Source: CAWAHD01 sp963781785 (GTDB lineage: Bacteria > Planctomycetota > Planctomycetia > Isosphaerales > Isosphaeraceae). Taken from it: a DNA stretch of 64,000 bases. The DNA is taken from assembly GCA_963781785.1 (NCBI GenBank), contig CAWAHD010000005.1:1178001-1242000 (forward strand), read 5' to 3'. The position numbers were made by a program, and so were the translations under genes. The notes beneath the pieces are model-generated. The model searched no databases and was not told where the DNA came from. It was given only the letters and a program-made list of their open reading frames with translations. Positions 1 to 9,882 of this stretch are shown in pieces (positions within the stretch are counted from its first letter, which is position 1; each line of letters begins with the position of its first letter).

Positions 1-3000
1 CTTCGCGGCCGCCGTGGGGGCCTGGAGGTAAACGAGGATCTCGGCAAGCAGCAGGTCAACCTCGATCGCTCGCGCCGGAAAGAGCGGTGCGAACCGCGCC
101 GCTAGCCGGCTGCACGTCTCTTCGTCCGGCCGCCCCAGCCGCATGAACGCCAGCGAGTACGCGCGCAGCAAGTCGACGCGATCGGCCGTTCCCAGCCGCG
201 ACCAGTCGATGGCATCGAGGGCGGCCAGCACCCGGCCGCGCAGGGCGGTGTCCGGCGCCGTATCGGCCGGCTTCTGATGGGGCTCGTCCGGGCCGCTGAC
301 GCGGCGCCAGCGCCACCAGAGCGGCGATCGCCTTGCGCGGGTCGGGTTCCGCGCAGCGCCTTCCGCTGCCACTGTTCCGGATCCTGCCACTCCAGCGCGA
401 CACGGGCGGCGTAGCGGATCGCGCGGTCCTGGTCTCTCAGATAAGGCCATACGGCGTCCACCGCGGTCGGGTCACGGTGTCCATGGTAAGCTTCCAGCTT
501 CCGGCGCTTGTCTCGCTGGGCCCTGGCTTGGGGGTCCGGCCGGGTCGACGAAGCGGATCTCGCCGCCGATATAAGTCACCCGGTAGAGGGCCGACTGCGC
601 CCCGCGGCCGCCGACGGCGAAGTACATGGCGCCGTCAACCGGGTTGACGATCACATCGGTAACGGGGAGCGGCTGGCCGCTGATGAATTCCTCCACATCT
701 GCAGTGTAACTGGCTCCCTGGGGCCGGAGATGGACGGCGCGAAGCTTGCCGAAGCTCCAGTCACTGATGAACAGGGCTTCGCGATACTTCTCGGGAAACT
801 TCGATCCGTAGCCAAAGGTGATCCCGGTGGGCGAGCCCGGGCCGATGTCCACGACCGCCCCGAAGCTATCGATGGAGTAAGACGGCCACTTGCCCGATCC
901 GTTGCGGAAGCCGAACTCGGCGCCGCTGATCACGTGGTTGACACGCGTCGGCCGATACCACGGTTCGCCGATGTCCCACTCCATGTCGGCGTCGTAGGTG
1001 AACAGCTCACCGTCGTGGTCGAACGCCAGGTCGAACGGGTTGCGGAAGCCGGAGGCGATCAGCTCCCATTCCTTGCCGTCCGGGTCGGTGCGAGCGATCC
1101 AGCCCTGCGGCGCCATCGAGTCGTCCATGAAGCCGGTGGGGATGCGGCACGCGAGGTTGTCCTCGCCCCAGTTGAGCGGAACGCGCGAGCCGATTCACCT
1201 TGGTGAGCTGGGTCGAGTTGCCGCAGACCACGTAGAGCGACTTGCCGTCCGGGGCAAGTGCGATCGAGTGCATGCCGTGCTCGCCGCCGCCGCGGATCTG
1301 GCGGAGCAGCTTGACCTCGTCGTACCGATCGTCGCCGTTCGTGTCACGAACGCGATAAAGGCCGTGAGTGCCCCGTTCGTTCACCATCGCGTAAAGGCTG
1401 CCAAATGCATAGAGCAGCCCATGGGCACCGGCCAAGTCCACTCCGATCGACTCGGGCTTGACGGGCGCGCTGTGGCCCGGTGCCGGCAGCGTCATGCGGT
1501 AAAGCTTGCCGTTCTGATCGGCGGCGATCAAGCCGGCCCTTCGGGTCGGTGCAAAGAGCGACCCAGGAGCCCTGGGTGTCCCTCGGCACCAGGTAGAGCA
1601 TGTCCAGCTTGAAGCCGTTTGCGACCCGCACGTTGCCGGCGGCCGACTCGGCGGCCGAGCTCAGCGACTTGATGCGGATGTCCTTGAACTGGACGGTCAT
1701 CGGCAGGCCGGCGTGGAGCTGGAGTGCCAGGATGCCCGAACCGAGCCGCTTCGATAGAGTGTCGTCGAAGACGTCGACGGTCGGGACACCGTTGATGAAA
1801 TGCTGAAGGCGGTTTCCCCGGGCGATGACGACGTACTCGTTCCAGTCGTTCTTCTTGATCTTGGCCTGGATTTCCTCGGAAGAGCCGAGCCGGCCCGTCA
1901 CCTCTTTCTTGCCGTCAGACGTCCACGTGAGGGCCTCCCCGCGCCGGGCCATGATCCCCCGGCCGCCGGCGCCTCCGGCCTCGTCGTAGAGGATGCCCGA
2001 AAACTGGCCCCCTGCCTCGATGTCCCCCTGGTAGCCGGCCGCCACGAAGTCACCGCGGTTCCGGCTCCGGTACTGGATGCCCGAGTTGGCGAAGCCACGG
2101 TCGTTGTCGGCGGTGATACGGTACGAGAGGCGCAGCTCGAAGTCATCGACAATCGAGATCGCTCTCGCCGGTCCGTGCGAAGAGGAAGGTGTTCTTCCGG
2201 AGCGGATTCTTTGTCGTGGTGCGGCCGGTGATCGCCCGATCTTTGACCGACCAGAAACCGGGCCGGCCGTTCCAGCCGGCCAGAGTGCGGCCGTCGAAGA
2301 GCTTGCGGAAGCCCGGCTCGGGGACGAAGACGTCCGGGCGGCGCCCCGCGATCAGGGCCTCGACGATCTCTCTGGCGTCGTCTGCCACGTCAACCCGCGT
2401 CGCCCCCAGGCCGGTGATGGTCGTCGTGGTCGTGCGGTCCAGTTTGATCTCCCGGTCGAAGATTTGTCGTGAGCCGCTGAGCTTGAGCGTGAGACCGGTG
2501 AGGACGCCGCTTTCGATCTGGAACGTGACGGACCCTTGGGGATCCTTGATCGGGGCACCGAATGGATTGGAACCGCCGCCGCGAGGGGCCCCGCCGCCGG
2601 TCCGACGCCGGCCCGACCCGGGAGGCCCTCCGGCCGAGAGCAGCTCCTTAACTGTGTCGGCGCTCAGCACCGCCGTCACGGTGTCTCTTTCTTTCGAGAA
2701 CGACGTCGCTCTTCCGCGGTACATCTCTGCCAGTGCCGCCGGCAGCTTGAAATCCGTGACAAGGCTAGAGCTGAATCCGATCGGCCCGGGCTGGCCGCTG
2801 CCACGGCGGGGAACCCCCTGTTCGAGCGTCTGCCAGTTGCCGTCAACGAGTACCGCGGCCTTGCCGGCCCGCGTCACGAACTCCGGGCCGCCCGAGGCGG
2901 CCAGGTTGACGCGCGTATAGCCGCCCCTCTCGGTCCATCCGGACGTCGCGCCTCCGCCCCCACCGAAGGGTCCCTGCCCTTCCGCCACGGCGACCATGGT

Positions 3001-3219
3001 CTTCCAGGCGAAGCTCGATTGGCCGGCGAGCTTTTGCGCCGCCGCCAAAACCGATGACCTGAGATCGGCGCCGACATCGACCGAAGTCTTCGGATTCGTT
3101 CGGACGGCGGGATTGGACACTGCCCTGTCTTGCGCCGTCGCGAGAATCGGGCACAGGCCCGCCAGGAATTCCAGGGCGATGAGGCCGGGAGCGACGCGGA
3201 CGAACGATCCGATTTTCAT
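1..3219 (-). CDS. secreted DUF1080 / sorbosone-dehydrogenase-like propeller protein, 3' end off window, frameshifted
   Basis: The start is the ATG at 3219, followed by a signal peptide ending near ATAQD. Residues about 40-300 are an unrecognised domain. A DUF1080 (3-keto-disaccharide hydrolase-like) domain follows, starting at LFDGRTLAGWNG. Next comes a sorbosone/glucose dehydrogenase-like propeller (motifs DPKGRL-IAADQ, GFRNPFD, DWSFGKLRAVHL), then a helical, HEAT-like tail that runs off the window. In planctomycetes this architecture usually ends in a CxxCH haem domain, which would lie outside. Six single-base insertions break the frame, near 2160, 1525, 1190, 540, 400 and 303, and each time coding resumes at once in the next frame. 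Uniform +1 shifts suggest sequence error, though a decaying pseudogene is possible. The role is inferred to be periplasmic sugar degradation. Confidence 0.75.
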
Positions 3220-3697
3220 GGGTTACCCTGTCTGATAAGGCCATTGCTCGTGTGGCCGATGGTATTCCCCATGGTCGCTGGGTGTGTCAAGCTTCGTCAA
3301 GACTCACGTATTGACGCCTGGTCGTGGATGCGCAAGAGCATACCGGACGACCACTGGATAGAGGAGGCGTTTCTGGCAACGCTCGAACAAAATCTGGGCA
3401 GGAGCCCGAGACGACAGAACTCCGTCCCCAGCCGGGATAACGGGACGCGAGTCGTTTCAGATCGCGTCGCGGACGCCGTGGGGAGTTGAGCGCCTCCATG
3501 GCGGTGAGCGCTCTCCTCTATGATGCCGAAAGGCGTTGAGCACTCGGGGCTGTCGTTGCGGTCGCGAAAACTTCCGCGCACCGCTTCCTGGTCCAGCAGC
3601 CTGAATTGCGGACGGATTCTGCTGGAAACATTGACCCGTTTCGCACCGCTGGGCAAGAATTCCTGGAGCGTCCCCGCCTGCATCAAGAACTGGATTC
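3220..3697. other. intergenic region, no gene supported
   Basis: This 478-base gap lies between the divergent upstream side of the DUF1080 gene and the 3' end of the receiver gene. Open frames exist on both strands but none has a recognisable domain or a good ribosome-binding site. It contains one small stem-loop sequence, GCCGAAAGGC at about 3523-3532, inside a stretch ending TTGAGCAC. That resembles the core of some CRISPR repeats, but I see only one copy. Confidence 0.6.
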
Positions 3698-4144
3698 TTA
3701 TTCGTAAGTCTGCGTCGAGTACGCGACGCCGCTCAGCCGCGAAAACAATCGCTCCAAGACGGTCCGCAGGGGAGTTTCCCCTTTTCTCAAGAACCGAACG
3801 CCCATCCGTTCGACGCTTCTGATAGTGGCAACGTCGCTGACGACGCTGATGCAGAAAGCGTCGAGGTGAGGATATCTTGTTCGGACGATCTCGCAGAGAT
3901 AGAGGCCTGCTTGGTGACTGTCAATCTCTTCTTGCAGGGACTCCCCGGGATCCAACATGATATCGATCGTAATCAGATCGATCTTCTCCTTCTGAAGGAC
4001 GTCAAGGGCTTCTTCGACAGTAACGGCCTTCAAGACGCGGTATCCGTGGAACTCAAGGGCATCAGCGAGGGGTTCGAGAAAGGCCTGCTCGTCATCGACG
4101 AGTAGAACCGTTTTCCTGCGGCTCAAGGGCTTCGAACGTTTCAT
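3698..4144 (-). CDS. stand-alone response-regulator receiver protein
   Basis: 148 aa with a single CheY-like receiver fold. The acidic pair is in LLVDDE (residues about 14-19), the phospho-acceptor aspartate is in ITIDIMLD, and the conserved lysine is in FLRKGE. The segment after the acceptor Asp (PGESLQEEIDSHQAG) is longer than in CheY, as in the receiver of the TIR fusion upstream. There is no output domain, so it probably acts as a phosphate sink or by protein contact. It is the third gene of a minus-strand operon, 24 bases after the histidine kinase. Its kinase partner is inferred from position only. Confidence 0.85.
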   Translation of the reverse strand: MKRSKPLSRRKTVLLVDDEQAFLEPLADALEFHGYRVLKAVTVEEALDVLQKEKIDLITIDIMLDPGESLQEEIDSHQAGLYLCEIVRTRYPHLDAFCISVVSDVATIRSVERMGVRFLRKGETPLRTVLERLFSRLSGVAYSTQTYE

Positions 4145-4168
4145 GGTGGTTTGCCCGATTCTGGAGAA

Positions 4169-4981
4169 TTAACGCGCCGGCTTAGGGCCCGAGACGGACA
4201 GCATAACCTTGAAGGTGGTCCATCCCCCCGAACTGTGCGCGCTAATCAATCCTCCGTGAATCTCGATGATACGTCGCGCAATGTATAGGCCGAAACCGGT
4301 GCCCGCGGGATGCTTCATTTTGGCGTCCGGACTTCTGAACCCGCGGGCGAACACCTGAGTCTCGTTTTCTTTCTTAAGGGGAATCCCCTTGTTCGCGATC
4401 TCGACGCTGACGAAACCTGATTGCCGCTCGAACGCGCCGCCTATTTTGATAATTGTCTCGGCCTTTGAGTATTTGACAGCATTTTCAATTATGTTGCTAA
4501 AAACCTGGCCGATCAAGGGCCGGATCGCGACAACGGCCGGAGCTTTGTCCAGCTTGTCGGGATCAACACTGATTCGAATCTCTTTGTCCCACGCGAGCGG
4601 TTGGTAATCGTTGGCAAGATTCACAAGAAGGCGACAAATGTCCACTGACTCCGGAGGCTCCTTGAGGGCTGTAAGGTCGTAGTCTGCGTCCAGATTTGAC
4701 ATCAGGTTGAAGTTCTTCGTGAGATGAACCAGCAGCGTAGCCTGCGAGTATATCGATCTCAATACCGTTTGGGCTCGATCGACTCCTATTCTCGCTTGCG
4801 TCAGATTCTCGATATGCCATTTTATTGCGTTGACGGGAGCGACTAGTTGATGGGAAACGTTCTGAAGGTATTCCGTCCGATCCTTCTCGAATTGCCGGAG
4901 ACGCTTTCGGAGATCAGCATTTTCCGCCTCTAACTCGCGGATGCGATCCTCTCGCGCGTTCTGATGCTGATCATCGGACAT
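4169..4981 (-). CDS. soluble histidine kinase
   Basis: 270 aa from the ATG at 4981; a longer frame exists but overlaps the upstream gene heavily. An N-terminal coiled coil (RELEAENADLRKRLRQFE) leads into a HisKA-type helix with the phospho-accepting His in VSHQLVAPVNA. The HATPase_c domain has an N box (IIENAVKYSK) and a G box (GTGFGLYIARRI). No membrane segment or PAS/GAF sensor is visible, so the input must come from the coiled coil or a partner. The start overlaps the end of the receiver-TIR gene by 11 bases, which suggests translational coupling. It probably phosphorylates the receiver of the TIR fusion, of the downstream receiver, or both. Confidence 0.88.
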   Translation of the reverse strand: MSDDQHQNAREDRIRELEAENADLRKRLRQFEKDRTEYLQNVSHQLVAPVNAIKWHIENLTQARIGVDRAQTVLRSIYSQATLLVHLTKNFNLMSNLDADYDLTALKEPPESVDICRLLVNLANDYQPLAWDKEIRISVDPDKLDKAPAVVAIRPLIGQVFSNIIENAVKYSKAETIIKIGGAFERQSGFVSVEIANKGIPLKKENETQVFARGFRSPDAKMKHPAGTGFGLYIARRIIEIHGGLISAHSSGGWTTFKVMLSVSGPKPAR

Positions 4982-5816
4982 TATGCACCTCTCGTCGAAT
5001 CGTCTCGCCGGCGGCCTCGATGCCGTTTGAGATGTCGACGTAAACAACGCCCGAGATGTCACTCGGCAGTTCGATGGATCCCTTGTGCAACATGATCACC
5101 CTGCCCGAATCGCGACCGAGACGCCCCAGAAAGAAGCCCAGCTCGAAGATCACGTTTTGCCTTGCCCGGTACTTCGTTTCATCAGGATCTGACGGCGATG
5201 CCGCGCGGTCGTCCGGCGTCAATAAGACGAAGACTATCGACGAAGCCGCGGCGCATTGTTCAAATTTTTCGATGATTGTTCTGCCACGACTCGGTTGCTC
5301 GTTCAGAATCGTGGGCTCGGAAAACTTCAGGGAGTTCTGCAGGTAGTTTTTTAGCTCAAGCTTCGTTTTCTCATCCTGTCCATGAACAATGAACGCCTGC
5401 GGACCAGCGACGAAAACGTCCAGGTGAAGGAGTTGTGTGATCCGGGCGACGAGGTCCTCGATGGTATGGTCATTCCACTTGGACAGGAACATCGAGCTCG
5501 GATCGGCCTTAATAGCGGAAACTATGGATTCATTCGTGGTAGCCGAGAGAGCAATGACGGGAACGTCCTTTCGCTGCGCTCGAAGTTGCAACAGTATTTC
5601 CATCCCCGCGCTGTGATCTCGACGGGGCTTTCCCTTTCCTGCGGGCCAGGGCATGATTATGTCGAGGATCACCAGGTCACAGGCTGCCAACAAATCCGCG
5701 CGGTCGAAAGCATCCTTTGCTGACTTGATTCGCAGCGCATCGTGACCCCGATATCGAAGCGCATCAACGAGAAGATCCATAGCCATGTCATCATCAACGA
5801 CCGCAATTCTTGCCAT
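4971..5816 (-). CDS. receiver domain fused to CAP12/Pycsar-type TIR-like effector domain
   Basis: 281 aa; the ATG at 5816 begins MARIAVVDDD, the usual first strand of a receiver. Residues 1-130 are a receiver: acidic DDD, acceptor Asp in VILDIIMP, switch Ser in IALSATT, Lys in FLSKW. Residues about 140-281 match the PF10137 TIR-like nucleotide-binding family: FIVHGQDEKTK, EQPSRGRTIIEKFE, VFVLLTPDDRA, RARQNVIFELGFFLGRLG and IELPSDISGVVYV. The Glu of FELG is in the position of the family's catalytic glutamate. Known members are NAD-degrading effectors of anti-phage systems (CBASS, Pycsar). Here a phospho-receiver replaces the usual nucleotide sensor. It is first gene of a coupled operon with a kinase. 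The domain calls are strong; the defence role is inferred. Confidence 0.88.
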   Translation of the reverse strand: MARIAVVDDDMAMDLLVDALRYRGHDALRIKSAKDAFDRADLLAACDLVILDIIMPWPAGKGKPRRDHSAGMEILLQLRAQRKDVPVIALSATTNESIVSAIKADPSSMFLSKWNDHTIEDLVARITQLLHLDVFVAGPQAFIVHGQDEKTKLELKNYLQNSLKFSEPTILNEQPSRGRTIIEKFEQCAAASSIVFVLLTPDDRAASPSDPDETKYRARQNVIFELGFFLGRLGRDSGRVIMLHKGSIELPSDISGVVYVDISNGIEAAGETIRREVHNVR

Positions 5817-6182
5817 TTCCCGCGCAATCCCGTTGAAACGACCTGACCGGCCGTGCTTGATTGGTCGGTACGAGGAGCCACGACCACTCAAATCGAAATT
5901 GTCTCTGCAATGCTGGCGTCACCGGCAATCCCCGCCGCTTCGACATAGGCCAATATAAAGACCGCCGGGTTGTGCCGAACAGGGTTTTCCCGTCTCGTAC
6001 GGCGATTTTCCTAGCAGCGCAACACATATTGCGGGGCGGTGCCGCCCCTTGGGCGGTGGCCCCGAGCCGTGAAAGTCTGATTGAGCGAATTCCTCATTTC
6101 GTCTATGCTTCCCCCGCGGATGGAGCCGCTTCGTGGCCGTTCCACGCCTCGATTGCGGTGCAACCGGGGGGGCAAGGATGTC
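5817..6182. other. divergent intergenic region upstream of the receiver-TIR operon
   Basis: This region separates the receiver-TIR operon (minus) from the AsmA-like gene (plus) and should carry both promoters. Frames that cross it have no recognisable content. I see no confident promoter hexamers or operator. Confidence 0.5.
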
Positions 6183-7511
6183 ATGTTGACCGTGACTCGT
6201 CCGTTTCGCCAGTCTCTGGCGACCGTGCTCTTGTTGTTCCTGACGATCTTGCCCACGGGTATTGTGGCTGCGATCGCCTGGCGGATCAACCGCCCCGGCC
6301 ACGTGCGGGACGTCGAGATCGAGCTGGGGCGAGCGCTCGGTCTCCAGGTTTCGCTCGACGGGGTTCGCTACCCTCGGCCTGGCGAAATGACCTATCAGGG
6401 CGTCGTCCTGCGCCAGGAGGAGCCACGAGGCAAGGCACTTGCGGAAATTGCCCGCGCAGGGTCCGTACGGCTCGAGCGAACCGGCCGGGAGCTGACTCTC
6501 GTGCTTGGTGATCCCAAGCTCCGAGCCGAAAGCCCGCTCTCGGGCCTGTCGCTCTTGGCTCAGTGGATGCAGCACTCGGCGTCGATTCCATTCGAGCGAA
6601 TCGGCCTGACGGCCCCGTCGTGCCAGATCGACCTGGGACCGGGCGACCTGCAATTCACCGTCCGCGACCTGGCCGGCGAGTTGCTGGCTGATGCATCGAA
6701 ACCCACGTTGAGGCTGGCCTATCGCCTCCCAGGCGGCGGGGCCGGCACCCGCTGCGAGCTGTTCCTGGCGCGCGACCGCAAGTCCGAGCCGCCCCGGACG
6801 ACCCTCGTCCTCAAGACCACCGAAGGCGCGCCGCTACCGGCCCGGGTGCTCAACGTCTTTTTCGATGCCGACGACTGGCTGGGAGCCAATGCCAAGCTCG
6901 AAGGCATTTTGAGCCTGTCCCAGGAGGGGGGACAGGTCTGGGAAGCCGAGTTTCAAGGTGAGCTGGTCGATGTCGACCTCGCCAAGCTCACTGGGCGCCG
7001 TTTCCCCCGCCATCGCCTCACCGGGCGAGCCAAGCTCGTCTTCCAGAAAGCGCGATGGGGGCGCCGCGAGGGACAGGACCCCGGTTGGGTCGAAGCCCGG
7101 GGCAAGCTGCTCGTCGGTCAGGGCACGATCGGAACCTCCTTGATCGAAGCCCTGGAGCGCGAAATGAGGTTCCGGCCGTCGACCCGGCTGGCTCATCTCG
7201 ATCCCAGAAGGACCGAGGTCGAGTTCCGCGCTCTCGGGTTGTCGTTCGCGATGGAGTCCAGCGGCGAGATCCAGATCGCCGGCGGACTCGGCACTGACCT
7301 CCCGCCGGATGCCGTGCTCGCCGGTGCCACCTCAGCGCTTCTGGCCGCTCCCCAAGGGGCTGCCAACGTCCATGGCCTGATCAAGACGTTGTTTCCGGTC
7401 GCCCAGGCGGACCCGGGCGTCTTGATCCCCCTCACGGCAGAGTCTCAGGTCTTGCTTTCACTTCCCTTTCCCCGCAAGCCGTGCGCAGGGCAGACGGCTC
7501 AAGGGAACTGA
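6183..7511 (+). CDS. AsmA-like single-span membrane hypothetical protein
   Basis: 442 aa from the ATG at 6183 (MLTVTRPFRQS); an upstream in-frame ATG at 6081 gives an arginine-rich leader that looks non-coding. One N-terminal membrane helix (LATVLLLFLTILPTGIVAAI) is followed by a long beta-rich region with GHVRDVEIELG and LDGVRYPRPG, typical of planctomycete proteins distantly related to AsmA. These are thought to sit in the periplasm and act near the envelope. There are no catalytic motifs. The C-terminus (PFPRKPCAGQTAQGN) is low in information. The stop lies 21 bases from the convergent sulfatase end. The family assignment is tentative. Confidence 0.7.
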   Translation: MLTVTRPFRQSLATVLLLFLTILPTGIVAAIAWRINRPGHVRDVEIELGRALGLQVSLDGVRYPRPGEMTYQGVVLRQEEPRGKALAEIARAGSVRLERTGRELTLVLGDPKLRAESPLSGLSLLAQWMQHSASIPFERIGLTAPSCQIDLGPGDLQFTVRDLAGELLADASKPTLRLAYRLPGGGAGTRCELFLARDRKSEPPRTTLVLKTTEGAPLPARVLNVFFDADDWLGANAKLEGILSLSQEGGQVWEAEFQGELVDVDLAKLTGRRFPRHRLTGRAKLVFQKARWGRREGQDPGWVEARGKLLVGQGTIGTSLIEALEREMRFRPSTRLAHLDPRRTEVEFRALGLSFAMESSGEIQIAGGLGTDLPPDAVLAGATSALLAAPQGAANVHGLIKTLFPVAQADPGVLIPLTAESQVLLSLPFPRKPCAGQTAQGN

Positions 7512-7532
7512 CAGCACGCCGCGGGACCCGCA

Positions 7533-9517
7533 TCACGGACTGAACCGCTCAGGCGTGAGCGGCCCCGCGGTGAGCCTGCCCAGGGCCGTGCGCAACCGCT
7601 CGAGCGTTGACCGGGCCGCCGGGCTCGCGGCCAGGTTGCGCTGCTCCTTGCCATCGTCCGGCAAGTGAAACAGCTCCTCCCGGGCATCGCCGTCGCGGCG
7701 GATGTAGCTCCAGTCCGGTTCGACCAGGGCAGCGAGCGGCCAGTTCTCCTTCGCCAGCGGCGACGAGTCGGTATTCATCACTTCGTTGGGCACCACTTCC
7801 GAAAGAGCCGGCTCGGAGCCGGCAGTCCGGCGCCCGCCGGCGTTTGCGTGCCGTCCCAGAACCGCGCCAAGGACTCACCGGGGAACGGCGACCGGGCCTT
7901 GACCCCAGCCAGGTCGACGATCGTCGCCGCCAGATCGCGCAGACTCACGGTCTCGGCAACCGTTTGCTTCGAGGCGCTTTTGCCCGGCGGGATGATCACC
8001 AGGGGAACGTGCAGCTCCGTCTGGTAGAGACTTGTTCCGTGGCAGAACACGCCGGGGTGCTCGCCGAAGCTCTCGCCGTGGTCCGATACGATGATCACCC
8101 ACGTCCGTTCCAGATCGTCACGGCGCTCGAGTGCGTCAAACAGCCGGCCGAGCTGCTCGTCGAGATCCGCAACGCAGTCGTCGTAGGCGTCGTGGACAAA
8201 GCCAAGCTCCTGGGGAGACACGGCTTGCTTGTCGAGCGACCACCAATCCTCGATCAGCTCATACTGATGGTGATTCTTCGGCCCGATCCCGAAGCGGTGG
8301 ATTCTCTCCGGTGGCAGCCGATACGGCCAGTGGGCATCGAAGTAATTCAAGAACGCAAAGAACGGACGATCCGGCTGCCGCCGCGACAGCCAGTCGAGGA
8401 ACTGCCGATTCACCGTCCGCGCTGCTTTTCGATCGGCGACGAAGAGCCGCGAGATTTGTTTCGCATAGAGCTCCGACGTCGAGAGATCCAGTCGATTCTC
8501 CAGGAATTCGTCCAGCCACTTGATCCCTTCCAGCGGCCGGTTGACCAGCACCGCCATCCGGAGGGCTGTGAGATAAGGGAATATGTAATCGTGGTATTCG
8601 GTAAACCCGCGGCCCAGCCCGGAGTCGCTGCCACAATACGGCGTGTTGGCGATGAACCCCGCCGTGGAGTAGCCCTGGTCCGACAGGAACCCAGCGAGCG
8701 TGGGATACGTCTGGTCAAGCGGCGTCCGCCACCCGGCCGAGAGCTCGTGTGGCCATCGACCAGTGAACATACTAGCATGCGATGGTAGCGTCCACGATGA
8801 CGTCGACTGCACGGAATCGAAGCGGATGCCGCGATCGGCGAGCTCGACCAGGGTCGGACTGGTGGGGCGGTCGTAGCCGTAGAGGCTCACGTGGCCGGCC
8901 GCCACGGCGTCGAGCACGATCAAGATGACGTTCGCGGAGCGATCGCCCGGCAGCGGACGCGCGCGCTGGCGCCATTCCTTGAGACGGTCTCCTCCCCAGA
9001 GAAAGCCGGCCAGGATCGCCACGAGCAGGGCGGCCGCCGGGAAGCTCAAGCGAGCCAACCGCCCAACGACGGCGGCGCGGCGCTCGAGCATGGGTACCAC
9101 GTTGGTCGCGACCCCCAGCGCGATAACCAGCCAGGCGAGACCATAGATCTGGGGAACGGCAATCAACACACTCGGTAAAAAGAGAAGCGCGCACAACAGC
9201 CGCGCGGCCAGCCATCGCCCCCGCCGCGGACGGACGAGAGCGATCAGGCAGAGGACGATACCCAGCACCAGGAACAGGCAAAGGTTCGTGATCGGGATCA
9301 GCCACAGGAAATGCCGGCTCATTCCATAGAGACGACTCGAATCGAATGTGTGCTTGCGGAGCACGATCGTTCCGACCTCGAGCAGACCGGAGACGACCCC
9401 GCACCAGGCGGACAGGCCCAGAATGGAGAACGGTCCCAGGTGGTGGGCGACGGGATCCTCGGAAGTCGAGCCGGTCGCGCTCGCCGCCGCGACGTCAGCC
9501 GTAGGGCGAAAAATCAT
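7533..9517 (-). CDS. membrane-anchored sulfatase / alkaline-phosphatase-superfamily protein
   Basis: About 661 aa, taking the ATG at 9517 (MIFRPTADVAAA) rather than the TTG at 9580. The N-terminal 210 residues hold about four to five membrane helices (LFLVLGIVLCLIALV, ALLVAILAGFLWGG). The catalytic domain follows: metal-binding VILIVLDAV, nucleophile region SSWTLPSHASMFTG, and IIVSDHGESFGEH. A Thr in WTLPSH sits where sulfatases have Cys or Ser, so this could be a phosphoglycerol-transferase-like enzyme instead. A one-base deletion near 7815 breaks the frame, and the last about 85 residues (from VVPNEVMNTD) continue in another frame to 7533, with the usual sulfatase C-terminal ELFHLPDD. Confidence 0.85.
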
Positions 9518-9882
9518 TGATGTGGGTTGTCTGACGGAAAACTCTGTTCGGGTCGGGCGCTCGGTGTTTGCAGCGTGCAAAAGCGTGTATGAATCCGCAG
9601 CCCGCGTCGGATTTTAACTTAGCACTGCATGGGAACTTCAGCAAGCCAAAGGGACGTGCTGCGCCAAGGGCCGTCTGGCAAGGATGGCCAGCGCCGATGA
9701 GAACCTCGTCCTCTAGTCGGGACGCATCCACGGGGTACCGTGGCGCCCTTTCTCCCCGTTTGTAAAACGGAATGAATTCCGTTCTCCGGGCCGATCAATT
9801 GTCGGCCGGGCGATCGATGGAACATACTGGGTGAAGCAACGAATCGGTGCGGTCGGTGGCGAAGATCCGAGGACGAGTGTTG
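9518..9882. other. divergent intergenic region
   Basis: It lies between the sulfatase (minus) and the TPR gene (plus). The reading frames crossing it have no recognisable domain. An inverted motif with GAATTC near 9770-9780 (AACGGAATGAATTCCGTT) forms a short palindrome that could be an operator or chance. Confidence 0.4.

Noticed and set aside
3518..3545. CRISPR-repeat-like word with GCCGAAAGGC stem and TTGAGCAC end
   Set aside because: Only one copy; no regularly spaced repeats and no cas gene in the window.
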